From Angiostrongylus vasorum (taxonomy: Eukaryota > Nematoda > Chromadorea > Rhabditida > Metastrongylidae), in the NCBI GenBank assembly GCA_018806985.1, contig JADANN010000128.1:265174-329173 (forward strand): DNA of 64,000 nt, in the 5' to 3' direction. The position numbers and the translations under genes are program-made. Below, piece after piece: positions 21,765 through 31,409 of this stretch (the stretch's first letter is position 1; the number at the start of each line of letters is the position of its first letter). The notes beneath the pieces are model-generated. The model did not search any database, was not told where the DNA came from, and saw nothing but the letters and a program-made list of their open reading frames with translations.

Positions 21765-23682
21765 CATATTCGGTCACTCACTCCCTAAATGACGTCGACA
21801 TAGTTGCGAATATATCATAATATCTACGATCACAAAGCACCATGATTACTAAATGAACTAAAATTCAAAGTAACTCCAATTATAGTGCGGAAACGCTTCA
21901 GTAGTTACGACTTTTCTAACGGTTTTCTTTCGCGATCGTTTAGTGTGTAAAACAGACACGCCATTACAAGCACTCGACGTGCAATCGTATTTTAGGAGAT
22001 GAAAATTCCCTTTTCAAAAATGATAAAGCACAAAATCTCATAAATATCACAACGTCTTCTCAACAACCATTCTGAAATAACGCGTGACTCGAAAAGGAGG
22101 TAGATTTCAGGGAATCCATCGGTACTAACCTGCAGTTCAGGTAATTGCCATTGCTTGTCATCTCTTTCGGAGTGATCGCGAATAATAATGACCTCGGCCT
22201 CTCCGGAACGAACATAATCATCTACCAGCGTCCTGCTGTACTGGTCTAAGTTATTTATGTAGATATAGAAATATGTCACACCCTAAATACTGTGTTATCT
22301 CTTTTTAACTGCAGGTTAAAAGTGAAATAGAGGTTCGAAAATGTCCAAAAATAAAATAGAAGAGGTAATTTCTGCATGTGAAGTAAATTGCCCTACCAGA
22401 AATCCAATAAGCCAAACGCTATTATTTTCTTTACCTTCATATAGGTATATGAAATATGCAAAACTGAGATAATGCTTCTGTAGTGCTTAACGTCTCACCG
22501 TGCTGATGTATTTCTCAGTGCTCAACTTCAAAATACAATTGGACGTTTCCTCCTTACATTTGGTCACTGGAGTCAAGAAAACTTCAAAGTTACGAAATTA
22601 CAAGTGGAGGCTAGCACGCTATATTCTGCTCACTTTCATAGCTAAGCTCACAAAACAAAGGAAAATTTACCTGAATTTTATGGTGTTCCAAAAAATTCGG
22701 ATAATAATAACCATTTCGGTTCTGTACCATATAAAGGAGCTAGGCAGGCAGAAAAAATAGTGAGTTGTGACTGGAATATTTTTTTGACGTCGGGGGCGTG
22801 ATGGCCCAGAATAATAAGAAAATGAAAAATTATGCTTGTGAAAATAATCTCTCTAATTGTACCAGAACAAGAGGAAGCCCGATTTTGCTTCTACAAGTGC
22901 ATGGCTAAAAACCAAAGACTCAACCATTTTGTGTACGATCGGTAACTGGTACAGGAAAATCGTACGTTCCGTTGGGTGCATCTGTGAGCGAAATGTATCT
23001 CGATCCTCCACGACGAGGGCAGAGTGCAGTGAACTCCGGAAATACGACTGTTTTTGAAAGGCAGACCGATTTCCTTTCGTAGGTGATTGAAATAACGACA
23101 ATAGATCGTGTCTCTGTTAAAAGATTTCGTACGGAATGATAGTTTTTGTTACATGGAAAAAATGCTGAAAATCCTTCGCTTAGTCAAGCAATAAGAAATC
23201 GTATACTATTAAAGAAATTGTTGGGTCTGATAAGGTATAAACCTCGCTGCTTAATGGGTTCTAAAATGACGCTCTCAAAATTAATACTAGAATCTTGTTT
23301 TGAATACTAAACCCTATTGGCCACTAAGCGCACGTAGGCACCAGTAAGAATTTCTCTGGGATGCAAACCTCGTTATCATACAATATTGTTATTTCTTAAT
23401 TCAAAGATCGGCATTTCAGCGGAATAAACTATTTAAACAGACCCGTATTTACTCAGTGATGTCATCATCACGTAAATATGGTCTGGATGCTGAAAGGGCG
23501 GACACCAGAGAAATGTTAGTCTTCGATCCACTCTAAAACAAAAAAACGATTTTGGACTTTTTTATGAACAGAACAAACGTGTGATTTTTGTGTTCTGCAC
23601 ACCATTCGGCCAACTCCTTTCCGCATCGCTTCGTCGTAAAATTTTTGCAGATGCAAAGCGTCCGTTCCCCTTAGTTCCGTTA
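15046..23682 (-). CDS. GT92 glycosyltransferase paralogue B (multi-exon, with stop)
   Basis: Nine exons read on the minus strand: 23682-23603, 23532-23443, 23113-22924, 22770-22671, 22282-22130, 21197-20943, 15793-15700, 15537-15452 and 15208-15046. The protein has the same motifs as paralogue A, including [28 protein letters not shown] and a DLDE acidic motif. It also has the family's C-terminal [25 protein letters not shown] and DNWGKLWL segments, ending in TAA. Exons 2, 3, 4 and 7 are one or two bases longer than their A counterparts, nearly always in homopolymers. The intron 20943-15793 is swollen by a Penelope pair and a nested RTE. Either a recent pseudogene or a gene hit by sequence errors. 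Confidence 0.75.
15452..15537 (-). CDS. GT92 B penultimate exon
   Basis: 86 nt between GCTTCAG and TTAG|GTGGGG. It encodes [20 protein letters not shown] and MEPYEAIVR. The phases match both neighbours. Confidence 0.78.
15700..15793 (-). CDS. GT92 B exon, KYIVDPKK segment, one extra A
   Basis: Encodes [17 protein letters not shown] and KYIVDPKK. The length is 94 nt against 93 in paralogue A. The difference is a run of seven A directly before the donor, which shifts phase. Confidence 0.72.
15950..16455 (-). mobile_element. Penelope-like element, left arm of inverted pair
   Basis: Minus-strand 3' end of a Penelope-like element. The 3' coding tail (16455-16230) is followed by the terminal repeat down to about 15950, with a hammerhead-like core at 16082-16043. 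It is the inverted counterpart of 16790-17021 joined to 19961-20255. Both arms are 5'-truncated and meet head to head near 16455. Confidence 0.7.
16470..16871 (+). CDS. Penelope-like GIY-YIG endonuclease domain
   Basis: A 133-residue open frame. The linker region ([36 protein letters not shown]) is followed by a zinc-finger-like Cys set. Then comes the endonuclease core [27 protein letters not shown], with the Arg and Glu/His context typical of the Penelope GIY-YIG domain. In a complete element this nicks target DNA for the upstream reverse transcriptase, which is absent here because the copy is 5'-truncated. The frame ends early; the 3' coding tail continues, broken, to about 17000. Decayed relatives are at 11.4-11.8 and 43.6-44.0 kb. 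Confidence 0.75.
   Translation: MTRQNETLGQKKAPFMLPFISDEVSVAIRRCLRRAGLEESVATVEIPPATLRRQLVRNRLYDRVCKTTNCVICLYGSDGECMSSGTICLISCNNFGDEYIGETGRQLCIRVKQHLDGKRKARRSTPPGTHRDN
17546..18103 (-). pseudogene. RTE reverse transcriptase, C-terminal part, copy b
   Basis: 185 residues starting after motif A. It includes [20 protein letters not shown] (motif B), [15 protein letters not shown] (motif C with an intact DD pair), [14 protein letters not shown] and the thumb region [20 protein letters not shown]. This is the best preserved RT core on this strand. Confidence 0.82.
18219..18560 (-). pseudogene. RTE reverse transcriptase, N-terminal part, copy b
   Basis: Contains [28 protein letters not shown], the [20 protein letters not shown] fingers segment and [11 protein letters not shown]. 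The frame shifts at the equivalent of HIHTITR, and motif A (KAFDS) lies in another frame near 18140. Confidence 0.8.
19395..19895 (-). pseudogene. RTE endonuclease domain, copy b
   Basis: 166 residues of an APE-type endonuclease. [19 protein letters not shown] is followed by the catalytic [24 protein letters not shown] and [14 protein letters not shown]. The downstream HITVNRRF and SDHHLL parts lie in other frames near 19250. In RTE elements this domain nicks the target to prime reverse transcription. Confidence 0.82.
20121..20162 (+). ncRNA. Hammerhead-like core, decayed
   Basis: Contains CTGAAGA, a potential stem (GCG...CTGC) and AAACGTC. The GAAA box has lost its G and the upstream GTC is not preserved, so activity is doubtful. 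The inverted partner is at 16082-16043. Confidence 0.3.
20385..20600 (+). repeat. SINE-like repeat, family 1, body only
   Basis: Shares ggcccaccaagcct, gagtcgagaaattg and gcaatcaactcactccctcc with the copies at 4.7, 43.2 and 49.4 kb. The tRNA-like head is missing or unrecognisable. Confidence 0.4.
20943..21197 (-). CDS. GT92 B exon with DLDE motif, frameshifted
   Basis: Encodes [20 protein letters not shown] and, after internal frame loss, [17 protein letters not shown], with donor CAG|GTCAGC. An extra G at the acceptor and an indel after the GTLF segment break the frame. The DLDE acidic motif itself is intact. Confidence 0.7.
21718..21761. repeat. (TA)n microsatellite
   Basis: About 20 uninterrupted TA units in the GT92 B intron. 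The Ile-Tyr repeat open frame across it is an artefact. Confidence 0.95.
22130..22282 (-). CDS. GT92 B exon with [10 protein letters not shown] motif
   Basis: 153 nt between ATTTAG and CAG|GTTAGT, fully open and the same length as in paralogue A. It encodes [16 protein letters not shown] and [16 protein letters not shown]. Confidence 0.85.
22671..22770 (-). CDS. GT92 B exon with APLYG motif, two extra bases
   Basis: Acceptor ATTCCAG, donor CAG|GTAAAT. It is 100 nt against 98 in paralogue A. Two T runs are each one base longer, which breaks the frame before and after [16 protein letters not shown]. Confidence 0.68.
22924..23113 (-). CDS. GT92 B exon with YCRYF and VVFPEF motifs, frameshifted
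   Basis: Acceptor TTAACAG. It encodes [14 protein letters not shown], then an AAAAA run shifts the frame, then [15 protein letters not shown] and [18 protein letters not shown]. It is slightly longer than the A exon, with a donor at the same position. Confidence 0.7.
23443..23532 (-). CDS. GT92 B exon, start of domain, one extra C
   Basis: 90 nt against 89 in paralogue A. It encodes NISLVSA, then a CCC run shifts the frame, then [16 protein letters not shown]. Acceptor GTTTTAG, donor GG|GTCTGT. Confidence 0.68.
23603..23682 (-). CDS. GT92 B, first recognisable exon
   Basis: 80 nt, identical in length and splice position to the A exon at 4280-4201. It encodes a stretch with [16 protein letters not shown]. 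Paralogue differences lie mainly at third codon positions. Confidence 0.5.
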
Positions 23683-24054
23683 CTTGAAGAATTGAACGTT
23701 GCAGAGTGTATTGAATGTCGATATAAAAAATATTTACTTAGTTCTTGAAAAAAAATGTAAAGACAATGTATAAACAATGTCGTTATACAGATGAACTCAT
23801 TTTTGGCTCTCGAAATCCATTTAAGTATTTTCTTTCCATAAAATACAAACACAAGAAGGAATGGATTCTGCAGTCAAAAATAAAAGCAGGTATGAAGAAG
23901 CAAAATAAAAAAAATAAGATAACATTGTAACAAAACAGTTATGAAAAAGCATAGCTCAAGTGTTAAATGGAAAGTAAGAAGCATTGGAAATGCACAAATA
24001 TATGTTTGAAATACCAAATGGCAAATGGCCGACCGAAGAAACGGCTTTGTAACT

Positions 24055-24259
24055 TTTTTTCAGCACGCTGTCGATAGAGCTAACTGAGAGATAGGCGAAA
24101 CGAAGGACTCGCATGGTGTGGTGGTGAACGCGCTAGCCTCCGGAAAGGGTAAAAGCGTTCGTTCCCCACTGCAGAAACACCTGCGGTCCGAAAAGTTTTT
24201 CCAAATATATCAGCATCATTGTGGTTGTACCACTTATAATACCCTGCCGTGAAGAATAG
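24055..24259. repeat. SINE/MITE family 2, left part of a split copy
   Basis: Carries gctaactgagagatagg, a tRNA-like block (tggtgtggtggtgaacgcg, then gcgttcgttcccca), cagcatcattgtgg and the terminal ataccctgccgtgaa. It is interrupted at TGAAGAATAG by an RTE fragment and resumes at 24539-24592. Confidence 0.5.
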
Positions 24260-24538
24260 TATCACCCTGTATCACTTGTAGTCCCGTTGATCGTCGAGTG
24301 ACTCGAGCAGGCGTCAGTAAAATCTTCCACTTTTTTTCCTGTCGCGTGCAAGAGTAGCCCAGTGGGTACTGCTCGCTCTAGGGACTCGTCGAGCATCATA
24401 TCTTCCTTGTAGGCTCTTCGTGAAGAGCTCCGACCATCGGGTCGGTGGTCTTCCTGCAGTACTTTTGACATACCGTGGAATACAGTCACTAACGGCTCTT
24501 GTCCATCGGTTGTCATTCATATAGGCATCACGTGTCGG
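24260..24538 (-). mobile_element. RTE LINE 3' fragment, copy c
   Basis: The 3' end of the RTE family (minus strand), strongly 5'-truncated. It is flanked by TGAAGAATAG (24250-24259) and TGAAAAATAG (24539-24548), a target duplication with one mismatch. The SINE-like host repeat continues on both sides, which supports the boundaries. Confidence 0.7.
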
Positions 24539-24619
24539 TGAAAAATAGCATTATGCAGTAAATGAAAAAGTTAGCATTGTGGATTTATAACTGTTATAAA
24601 CCGATTTTACTTTAATGTG

Positions 24620-24800
24620 GCTATGGAATTCAATATAGCTTCCTTCGTTGATTGGGTGGCACAAGGTTGTTCGCTTACAGTTGTTTGGCCAAAGTCTCAG
24701 CCTCTTCGCTTTCTTCAGAACCAGAACAACTCGAGTCGGCAGTTCACAGCCGTTCATCACTATGGTGTGGGTCATTGCAATCACATTCAGTCGAATCTTC
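24620..24800 (-). repeat. Penelope-like terminal repeat fragment
   Basis: On the minus strand it contains CTGAAGA, AAGCGAAGAGGCT and GAGACTTTGG, a decayed version of the hammerhead-like core seen in the other Penelope terminal repeats. No coding part is attached. Confidence 0.35.
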
Positions 24801-25007
24801 TGGATTGATATACCGCTCGAATAAATTATCCTCAGAGGTGCGACATTTTTTTACGACTGTTGTTGGCAAAGCGGTAAGGTGAACAGCTCTATTTTACTGA
24901 AAATTTTAACAATTTGTTCCTGATTCCGTATCGTTGGGCCAATATTACTCATCTTTTTCAATGAACAGTATTTGTGATCAGTAAATTCCTTTACGAAAGC
25001 CACCTAC

Positions 25008-25190
25008 TTGAGAGGATTTCTTCGCAACTGCAGGGCACCTGTAGGTGAAAACGACAGATTGCGTGTGGCAGACGAAAGAAATGCCCTTTCATAGATGATG
25101 ATTAGCACAACGGTCATTAGAAAGGCGAACAATGATAGGCTTACTATCTCCCAGCCTTTCCCAGTTTTTTTGGCAGCATGATTCGCTTCC
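25008..25190 (-). CDS. Candidate first exon with membrane anchor (GT92 B?)
   Basis: A nematode-type acceptor TTTTTTAG lies 11 bases upstream of an ATG (25179-25177), as expected for a spliced-leader acceptor. The frame that opens downstream has a clear transmembrane segment, SLFAFLMTVVLIIIYERAF, and a possible donor AA|GTAGGT. The ATG and the membrane frame differ by one base across a run of seven A, so one indel is needed to link them. The phase does not join directly to 23682. Type II anchor topology fits GT92. This is inference. Confidence 0.35.
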
Positions 25191-25663
25191 CTAAAAAAGA
25201 ATAGGTAATCAAGCGGCAGCCGCTGTATTTGTGCCCACTCTTTTTAACGTCACGTATGCCCGAAAGATAGGCCGAGAAAGTGCAAACGGCTAGTTCAGAA
25301 CCAACTAATAACTTCTATTTATAGCCTAGAAAGAAACTAGATAAAAAGGAGAAAAAGATCGCTAAAGACAATTTAATCCAATGTGAGAGCACAGCAGTAA
25401 AAGGTGTAAATGCAAAAGTTCCAGTTTTGAGAAAACAATGCACCGACTTCTTTAGTTCAGACGGAAATTTTGAATTGTCATTTAAATTTTTGAGGGCAGA
25501 AGACCAGAATTGATGTCGCGAGTAACTGCGCACACTGCATATCTCAGATTCATCTTCAGGGCCTCGATACGCAAATATTTCCTGTTCGCACAACGACGAT
25601 CTTGATGGCCTGCTTATTAAATGATTTCCGATCCAATCACATTACCTACATATTCGTAGAAAT

Positions 25664-27320
25664 CTACTTATCTGCAGTCAAAATGGCCCTCTAAGGTTTT
25701 TTGTCGCCTATTCTGACCACCCGGGCCGTGGTTTTTCTGCGGCAAGTTTGACATCGAAAGGATACAGTCACTAATGATTATTGTCATTCGACTGTCGTTC
25801 ACATGTATTACGTGTCCAGCCCTCTTTATTTTAAGCAGTTTTGTGTATAAAACGGTTTCTTTGATTTGCTCCTTAGCATTTTTCGCCGACAGCGCCTTCA
25901 ATAACGTTGAGTGATCTTTTATCATCCCTACATAACGCTCAGTTTCCTGATTCTTACTTTAAAACAGCAAGACTCGTGTAGTCGGAAAAGTTTAGCACGG
26001 AGTCGGGTGTTCTTTGTTCTCTTCACTACATCTGCGATGCTCCTGGAAGCTCCCAAACTCGTTCGCTTCCTCCTACTCAACTCAACACCAGAGTAGTTCA
26101 TCATGCAGGCTTCCCGACCTAGTTAGAAGCAACCAGCGCATTCGGAAATACTCTGTGGAGCGCGAATGGGGCATACGAAATTAATTCCCTTCCTTATGAA
26201 CATCGTTTTTGTGAAATCTACTCGAAGGCCAATCTTTCCCCAGGCATTATCAAAGTCGCGGCTAACATTTTTTTCACTTCGCTATTGCTTGCTTCTATAA
26301 AAACGTTGTCATCAGCAAAGTGAAAATGGTGCAATTGCGGACCATCAGTTTTGGCTCCTATGTTGTCTCTCCAAGACGTTCTCGAGGGCGGCGGTAAATA
26401 ATTTTGGCGAGATGGAGTCGCCTTGCTTGACCCTCTTTGACGTCGATGTTTACATCGTTGTAGAAAAGGTGATATCTTGGTTGTGAAATTTTTGTACAGC
26501 TCAAGAAAAATCTTTATATACTGAGTAAACTCCCAGTTACTCCCTGATTATCAAAGGCTTCTATGACTGCTTCTATCTCAATTGAGTCAAACGCCTTCTT
26601 CAAATCGATGAAAGTGAGACAGAGCGGTCTTTTATACTCTCGCAACACTTCTATGATTCTTGTTATCTTGTGGATGTGGTCCATCGTACTAAATCCTTTT
26701 CGAAACCCCTGCTTGCTCACAAGGCCGCCCTTCATCTAGTCTTCTGTATATTCTGTTTTGGATGAATAGAGTGAAAAATTTCTAGGTGAAACCCTTAAGC
26801 AGTTTGGGGAGAAAGTTCTTGATATCGCGGATTTCACCCCTCTTGAAGAAAAGCACAGTCTTCCTTGTCTTCCAGTGAGTACGGACCTCGCATTCGGACA
26901 GGTAACATGTGCAGAGCGGAGCCAATGTCTTTACGAGGGCTGGCGGAAGGTTTTTAGGTGTTCAGATCTTATCCTCTGCGGACCTGGTGTTGTTGGATTT
27001 TTCACCGACAAAATAGCATGTCGAATTTCGAAATGTAGAACCAGTGGCACGAGATATCCACCCTCCTTTATTTCATACGAGGGCAGGAGAACGTGGCTAA
27101 TGAAGAGATCTCAGCAGTAATCGTGAATGATTTTCTCCGGTGCTTTTCTGAAAGCTGTAACTGTTCTTTCTGCACGTCGGAGGACATTATCTTCGGCTTT
27201 AATTGGCGAAGCTTCAGTGGGCTTTGCGAATGGTTTTACCAGCTTCTGCATCTTTGACCATAATTGCTGCTCTTCTCTCTTTAAGATATTCCTTTATCGC
27301 CTTTCTGCAGTATTTGGACT
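25664..27320 (-). pseudogene. RTE-type LINE, copy d, decayed
   Basis: Minus-strand RTE copy without its endonuclease. Reverse transcriptase pieces include KQGFRKGFSTMDHIHKITRI and [17 protein letters not shown] (26735-26514). A motif C remnant FHFADDNVF lies near 26310 and a thumb remnant near 26090. The right end near 27320 abuts a SINE-like repeat. Frames are broken throughout. Confidence 0.75.
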
Positions 27321-27334
27321 GCTCAGACCAATCC

Positions 27335-27515
27335 CAATGACTGGTTATTGATGATGGCATTGATCGATAGAACTAGCTGAGATATAGGCGAAACGAAGGA
27401 CCTGCATGGAGTGGTGGTGAACACGTTAACCCCTGAAAGGGTAATTGCGCGCTCGTTCCTCACCCCAGACATCTGCGGTCCAGAGTTTTGCAAATATCTC
27501 AGCACCAAGCTTTCT
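27335..27515. repeat. SINE/MITE family 2 copy
   Basis: Contains gactggttattgatg, gctgagatataggcgaaacg, the tRNA-like block with ggtggtgaacacg and ctcgttcctcacc, then gtccagagttttgcaaatatct. Confidence 0.5.
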
Positions 27516-27519
27516 AAAA

Positions 27520-28605
27520 TTATGAGTTCTATGACTCCGGTTAGTAACAAAGTTTCTGTTTTTTTGAATACAGGGATATCTTGAGTTAAAGAATAGTAAA
27601 GGTACGTTTAATGGCAAGAGAAAAAAGAGTATTTGGTGCTATAACACAGATTATCTTCAGATTTATTGTTGGCCTGTCTTTGGAGCAAAGAATATTAGCT
27701 TGAAAATAGTGGAATTTTTTGGAATACATATTGGACATGTTTAAAGTTGACAACTGGTTTCGTCATTCACGGCGAGCAGCGCATTAATTAGAGGCGGTGT
27801 GTAATTCATGCATAATCACTGCTTCTACTCATCATCGGGCCAAGCAAGACTTTTATCCTTCCAAGGTCAGTAGACCGATTTTGAACTAGTCTGGGAAAAG
27901 CCGCCCTTAGCCTACGAAAGTTGGCGACAGTATGTGGTGAAAAGCCGGCAACGCTCTAACTTCATTTTTTTCGAAGAAGAATCCACGGATAATAAACTCG
28001 ACTAAAATCTAGCGACATTCGTTTAAGATAAGTTTAGATTAAGTTTAAAAAGATAAAGTGCTCTATTGGTAGAGAAGCTTATCCGCAAAGCCGAAAACTT
28101 TCATTTATGATGCGAGGAAGTGAACTGAATGAAGAATGTGCAGGATGTGCACAGTACACTAAGTCCGGAGGTTCAAAAAATAAAAAAATAAAAAATATTA
28201 GGTGTTGCTCAGATAGAAATATGAACAAAGACTTAAAGAATAAAATCGATAAAGATTAGTGCTGAAATATTACGACCCATGTAGACAATCAGTGTTCATG
28301 TGCAATCACCGATTTCCACAACCTTTGGGCCTTATGCCAAACCATACAATCACTGTGACCACTGTCTTTTCTCACTCGTTAGAAATCCGCAAAGGACTGC
28401 TGTTCTCTTCATTACTGCAAAAAGGAAGATTGATTGGAAATTGCCTTAAAAGTGCATACATCACCTTTCAAAAGACGCTTCACTAGAGTGACATTCTTAA
28501 AATGTGGGTCTCTTTTCATTAGCAAACATTAACTTGAAGTTAAAGCGATTTTGGTAGAGCTGCGTTATTCTCGACGTTGTCAAACCTTAAAAAACGATAA
28601 AAGGA
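27520..28605. other. Unassigned sequence
   Basis: No coding family is recognised. The segment around 28050-28110 (gctctattggtagagaag) has a weak A-box-like look but no convincing B box. Confidence 0.3.
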
Positions 28606-28606
28606 C

Positions 28607-28865
28607 AAATCTGTTGGCGTTGATTAATCCCTGAAGAATGCACTATGCATTCGACTTTATTAAGCATCGTTAGAGGTGACTGAATTCACATTTGGGCTAC
28701 TCCAGAATAAATGCCGATGTATAGAGCCAGTGCTGCTTTCCTCCTGGACAGGTGTAGTGCCAATTTGCCGACCCCGGAGGGATGGAAGGCATAGTGAGCC
28801 TGGGGGAGCAAGGATTAATCCAATGTACATTGCAGCACGCTTCTGACCACTGTGCTACGCGCTCT
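28607..28865 (-). repeat. SINE-like repeat, family 1
   Basis: A minus-strand copy with a tRNA-like head near 28860 (gtagcacagtggtcag). The body contains caatttgccgaccccgg and the tail cattaagcatcgttagaggtg. It aligns along its length with 43107-43386. Confidence 0.55.
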
Positions 28866-28974
28866 TCTTCCATTTTTTTTATTTGTAATTCCTTCATTCT
28901 TAAGTTCTTTTTTGACTTCGGCTTTAATATCGTCTCCGAATCAACTAGTTGGAAGACCGGTTATCGTTGCTAAA

Positions 28975-29345
28975 AATGTATTTCCTCCGATCCAGATCGT
29001 TGTGAAGACCTTGGTACGCTATTTCAAGGTTAGGTCAGGACTCCAGCGAAGATCAGATTGTTCAACCAGCAATGGGCCACCCTCAGTACCCCGTACACTG
29101 GGAGCTTCCGCCTGTGACGTTAGGCGGTGAGACGACCGGTGAGAGGTAACAAAATCTCGGGTTACGCAGGCCATCACTGGGACCGGTTGTGGCGAACACT
29201 CACAACATATCGTGGAGATGTTTCTTACTCTGCACCTATATGCCAGAACACTCTATTCAGACGCCGATGTTCACTTGTTCAAGGCCACAGATTGCACTGA
29301 ATTCCATGTGGTCGCTATAAATGAAACAAAAGGCAGGTAGACATG
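28975..29345 (+). pseudogene. Second LINE subfamily, 5' UTR and endonuclease start
   Basis: The UTR-like block with tctcgggttacgcaggccatcactgggaccgg is followed by an endonuclease start: LYARTLYSDADVHLF and EFHVVAINETKGR, then a stop. The arrangement and motifs match the APE domain of RTE-like LINEs but differ clearly from the main family in the window. It is truncated at about 29345. Confidence 0.6.
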
Positions 29346-29689
29346 CTCCATTCCTCAAGAGCAATTGAAGAGCTGTCATTTTTTTGACAGTGTTATTTCG
29401 AAAGTGTTTACCAAAGCCTATAATCGTTATCTAAACGGGAAAACTATGACAAATGCTAATGGATTTCCCTGCTCAACAGATTTCTCTTAATTTTTTGAAG
29501 AATTACACATATATCAACCAAATGAGGCATTTTCCTTGATGATCTCTCTGCAAAAATTACATGCAGTTATACTGAATGACAGGGAGGTCCACTCCTGTGT
29601 CTCTTTGAGCTGTCATTAACTTTTCATTCCTGCGTTCACAATTAAATTCGGCTTAGTATTGCGTCCGAATCCAATAGTAATAAAACCGT

Positions 29690-30650
29690 AGACTCCCTCA
29701 GATCCATATCAACGTGAAGACCTAAAAATGCCCTTACAAGGTTTAGTCATCTCGGGTTACGCAAGACGTCATTGGAACCGGATCTGAAGATTCTTAATCT
29801 TCACGTGTAACATCGGAACACTTTCATCAGAAGCTGGTCTTCACGCCCTTACTGAAACCCCAGATAGCATTAAATTTTATGCGATTGTCCTACAGGGAAC
29901 AAAAAGCCAACCGACATACTTCAACTAAACAACAGGACCCTTGCCATCCGCGGAAAAAAGGTCCCGTCACGAAGCGTTGGTGGCGTAGCTTTCTATTCCA
30001 CCACTCCATTGCCCATCTCGTCGACACATGGGATATCATCTCCCCTAGCATAGCTGTCCTCTTTCTTCGACTCACCCATCGTAAGAAGATCATAATCGTC
30101 AATTGCTACTCACCGACCAACGCCGCGGTGAGTAAGAATTAGACGCGCTCTACTATCAGTTGGAGGAAGTTATCCGCAAAGATAAAGCATATTATAAATT
30201 GGTTGTCGGAGACTACAGCGCCAGAATAGGAGAGGGTAACGAGAGCGAAAACAAGATTGGAAATTTTGTATCAGTAGGAAGAAATGAGAATAAAACGTCT
30301 CGTAAGACTCCTGTCTGCAGCACGTTTCTTCCATGAAAACTCGTTTGCCCAGAAGAAAGAAAGCTGCCGCTGGACATGGGAGTCTCCCTAACGGCATGAC
30401 TCATGTGGGGACCGAACACATTCTGACAAACAGAAGATGGTGCCGACTTGACACATTGGCAGTTCCGTCATTCTGTACTGGTTCCGACCAGCGCCTTCTT
30501 GGCTCGAAGATTCGATTCAGAAATAAACTGGAACAGAATTCCCAAACATCGATTAGTAAGAAAAAGTCGTGTGGCTACGAGAACTTCTCCACGGAATACT
30601 ATCGAGACGTGATCGGCAGATTAATCAGGGTTCGACCAACAACTCACTGA
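29690..30650 (+). pseudogene. Second LINE subfamily, endonuclease region
   Basis: Starts with the same 5' block as 28975 (tctcgggttacgcaag) and then runs through a decayed endonuclease: GTLSSEAGLHAL, SIAHLVDTWDIISPSIAVLF, IIIVNCYSPTNAA, a GDY-A-IG segment near 30210 and a GSDQRLL motif near 30480. These correspond to the catalytic blocks of the APE fold. Frameshifts and stops are frequent. No reverse transcriptase follows before the next element. Confidence 0.62.
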
Positions 30651-31409
30651 TCAACACAAGAAGGAGAAAAACTATAATTTTAGAGTCCAGTATAGAATAA
30701 ACCAGATGCTTGTCTAAAGCAGATGAACAAATTATCATCAACGGATGGTATTTATCAACAATAACTGCTCTGTATAGAAAAGCACTGTTGGTGAGGTCGC
30801 CTCATTCAAGCGGTGCTCCACTGAAGAGGATTCGACTCGTACGACGACGAGAACACCCCCATCGAGAAGGCGAACGACTGTGGACCATCGACACAGATTA
30901 CCGGCTTTGATGAAGAAGAACGGATCTGCTCATATGAGGGATCTCGAGCAGGTTAGTCGCGAGGCTACGCGGCGCGTCCCCAGATTGTGGATAGGGAGAT
31001 AATCGCGGACCAAAAGCGACCTGCGCATCCCTGAGACGCAGGTGGATTCAAGCGATGGACTCTCTGTTTCTGCTGCACCGATTTGGCACATATTTTCTGC
31101 ATTTACGAGGCGTATTCATGCACGAGTGTGTGGGTGCCTTTTAGTTTATGCGGATTGTATTCTACGAGTCAATTCGGCCAAGAGCCTGCAATCAAGTGAT
31201 AGGGAAGTATATGGGAGGCGGATACGAGTCGCCTCCAACAAATAAGCTCCATGCCCACTCTGGGAGAGCCTGGCAAGCTACCCGTGAGTATTCGCAGCCC
31301 CCCACATTCAGAGCACAGCAAGCTGTACGTGGGTATCAAAAATGCTAGACAGAGTAAAAAAAATGGGCTTCATTCCCCCTGACCCCGAAAGAGCTCCAAT
31401 TTCGCAGCG

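Noticed and set aside
21579..21767. Ile-Tyr repeat open frame
   Set aside because: Artefact of the (TA)n microsatellite.
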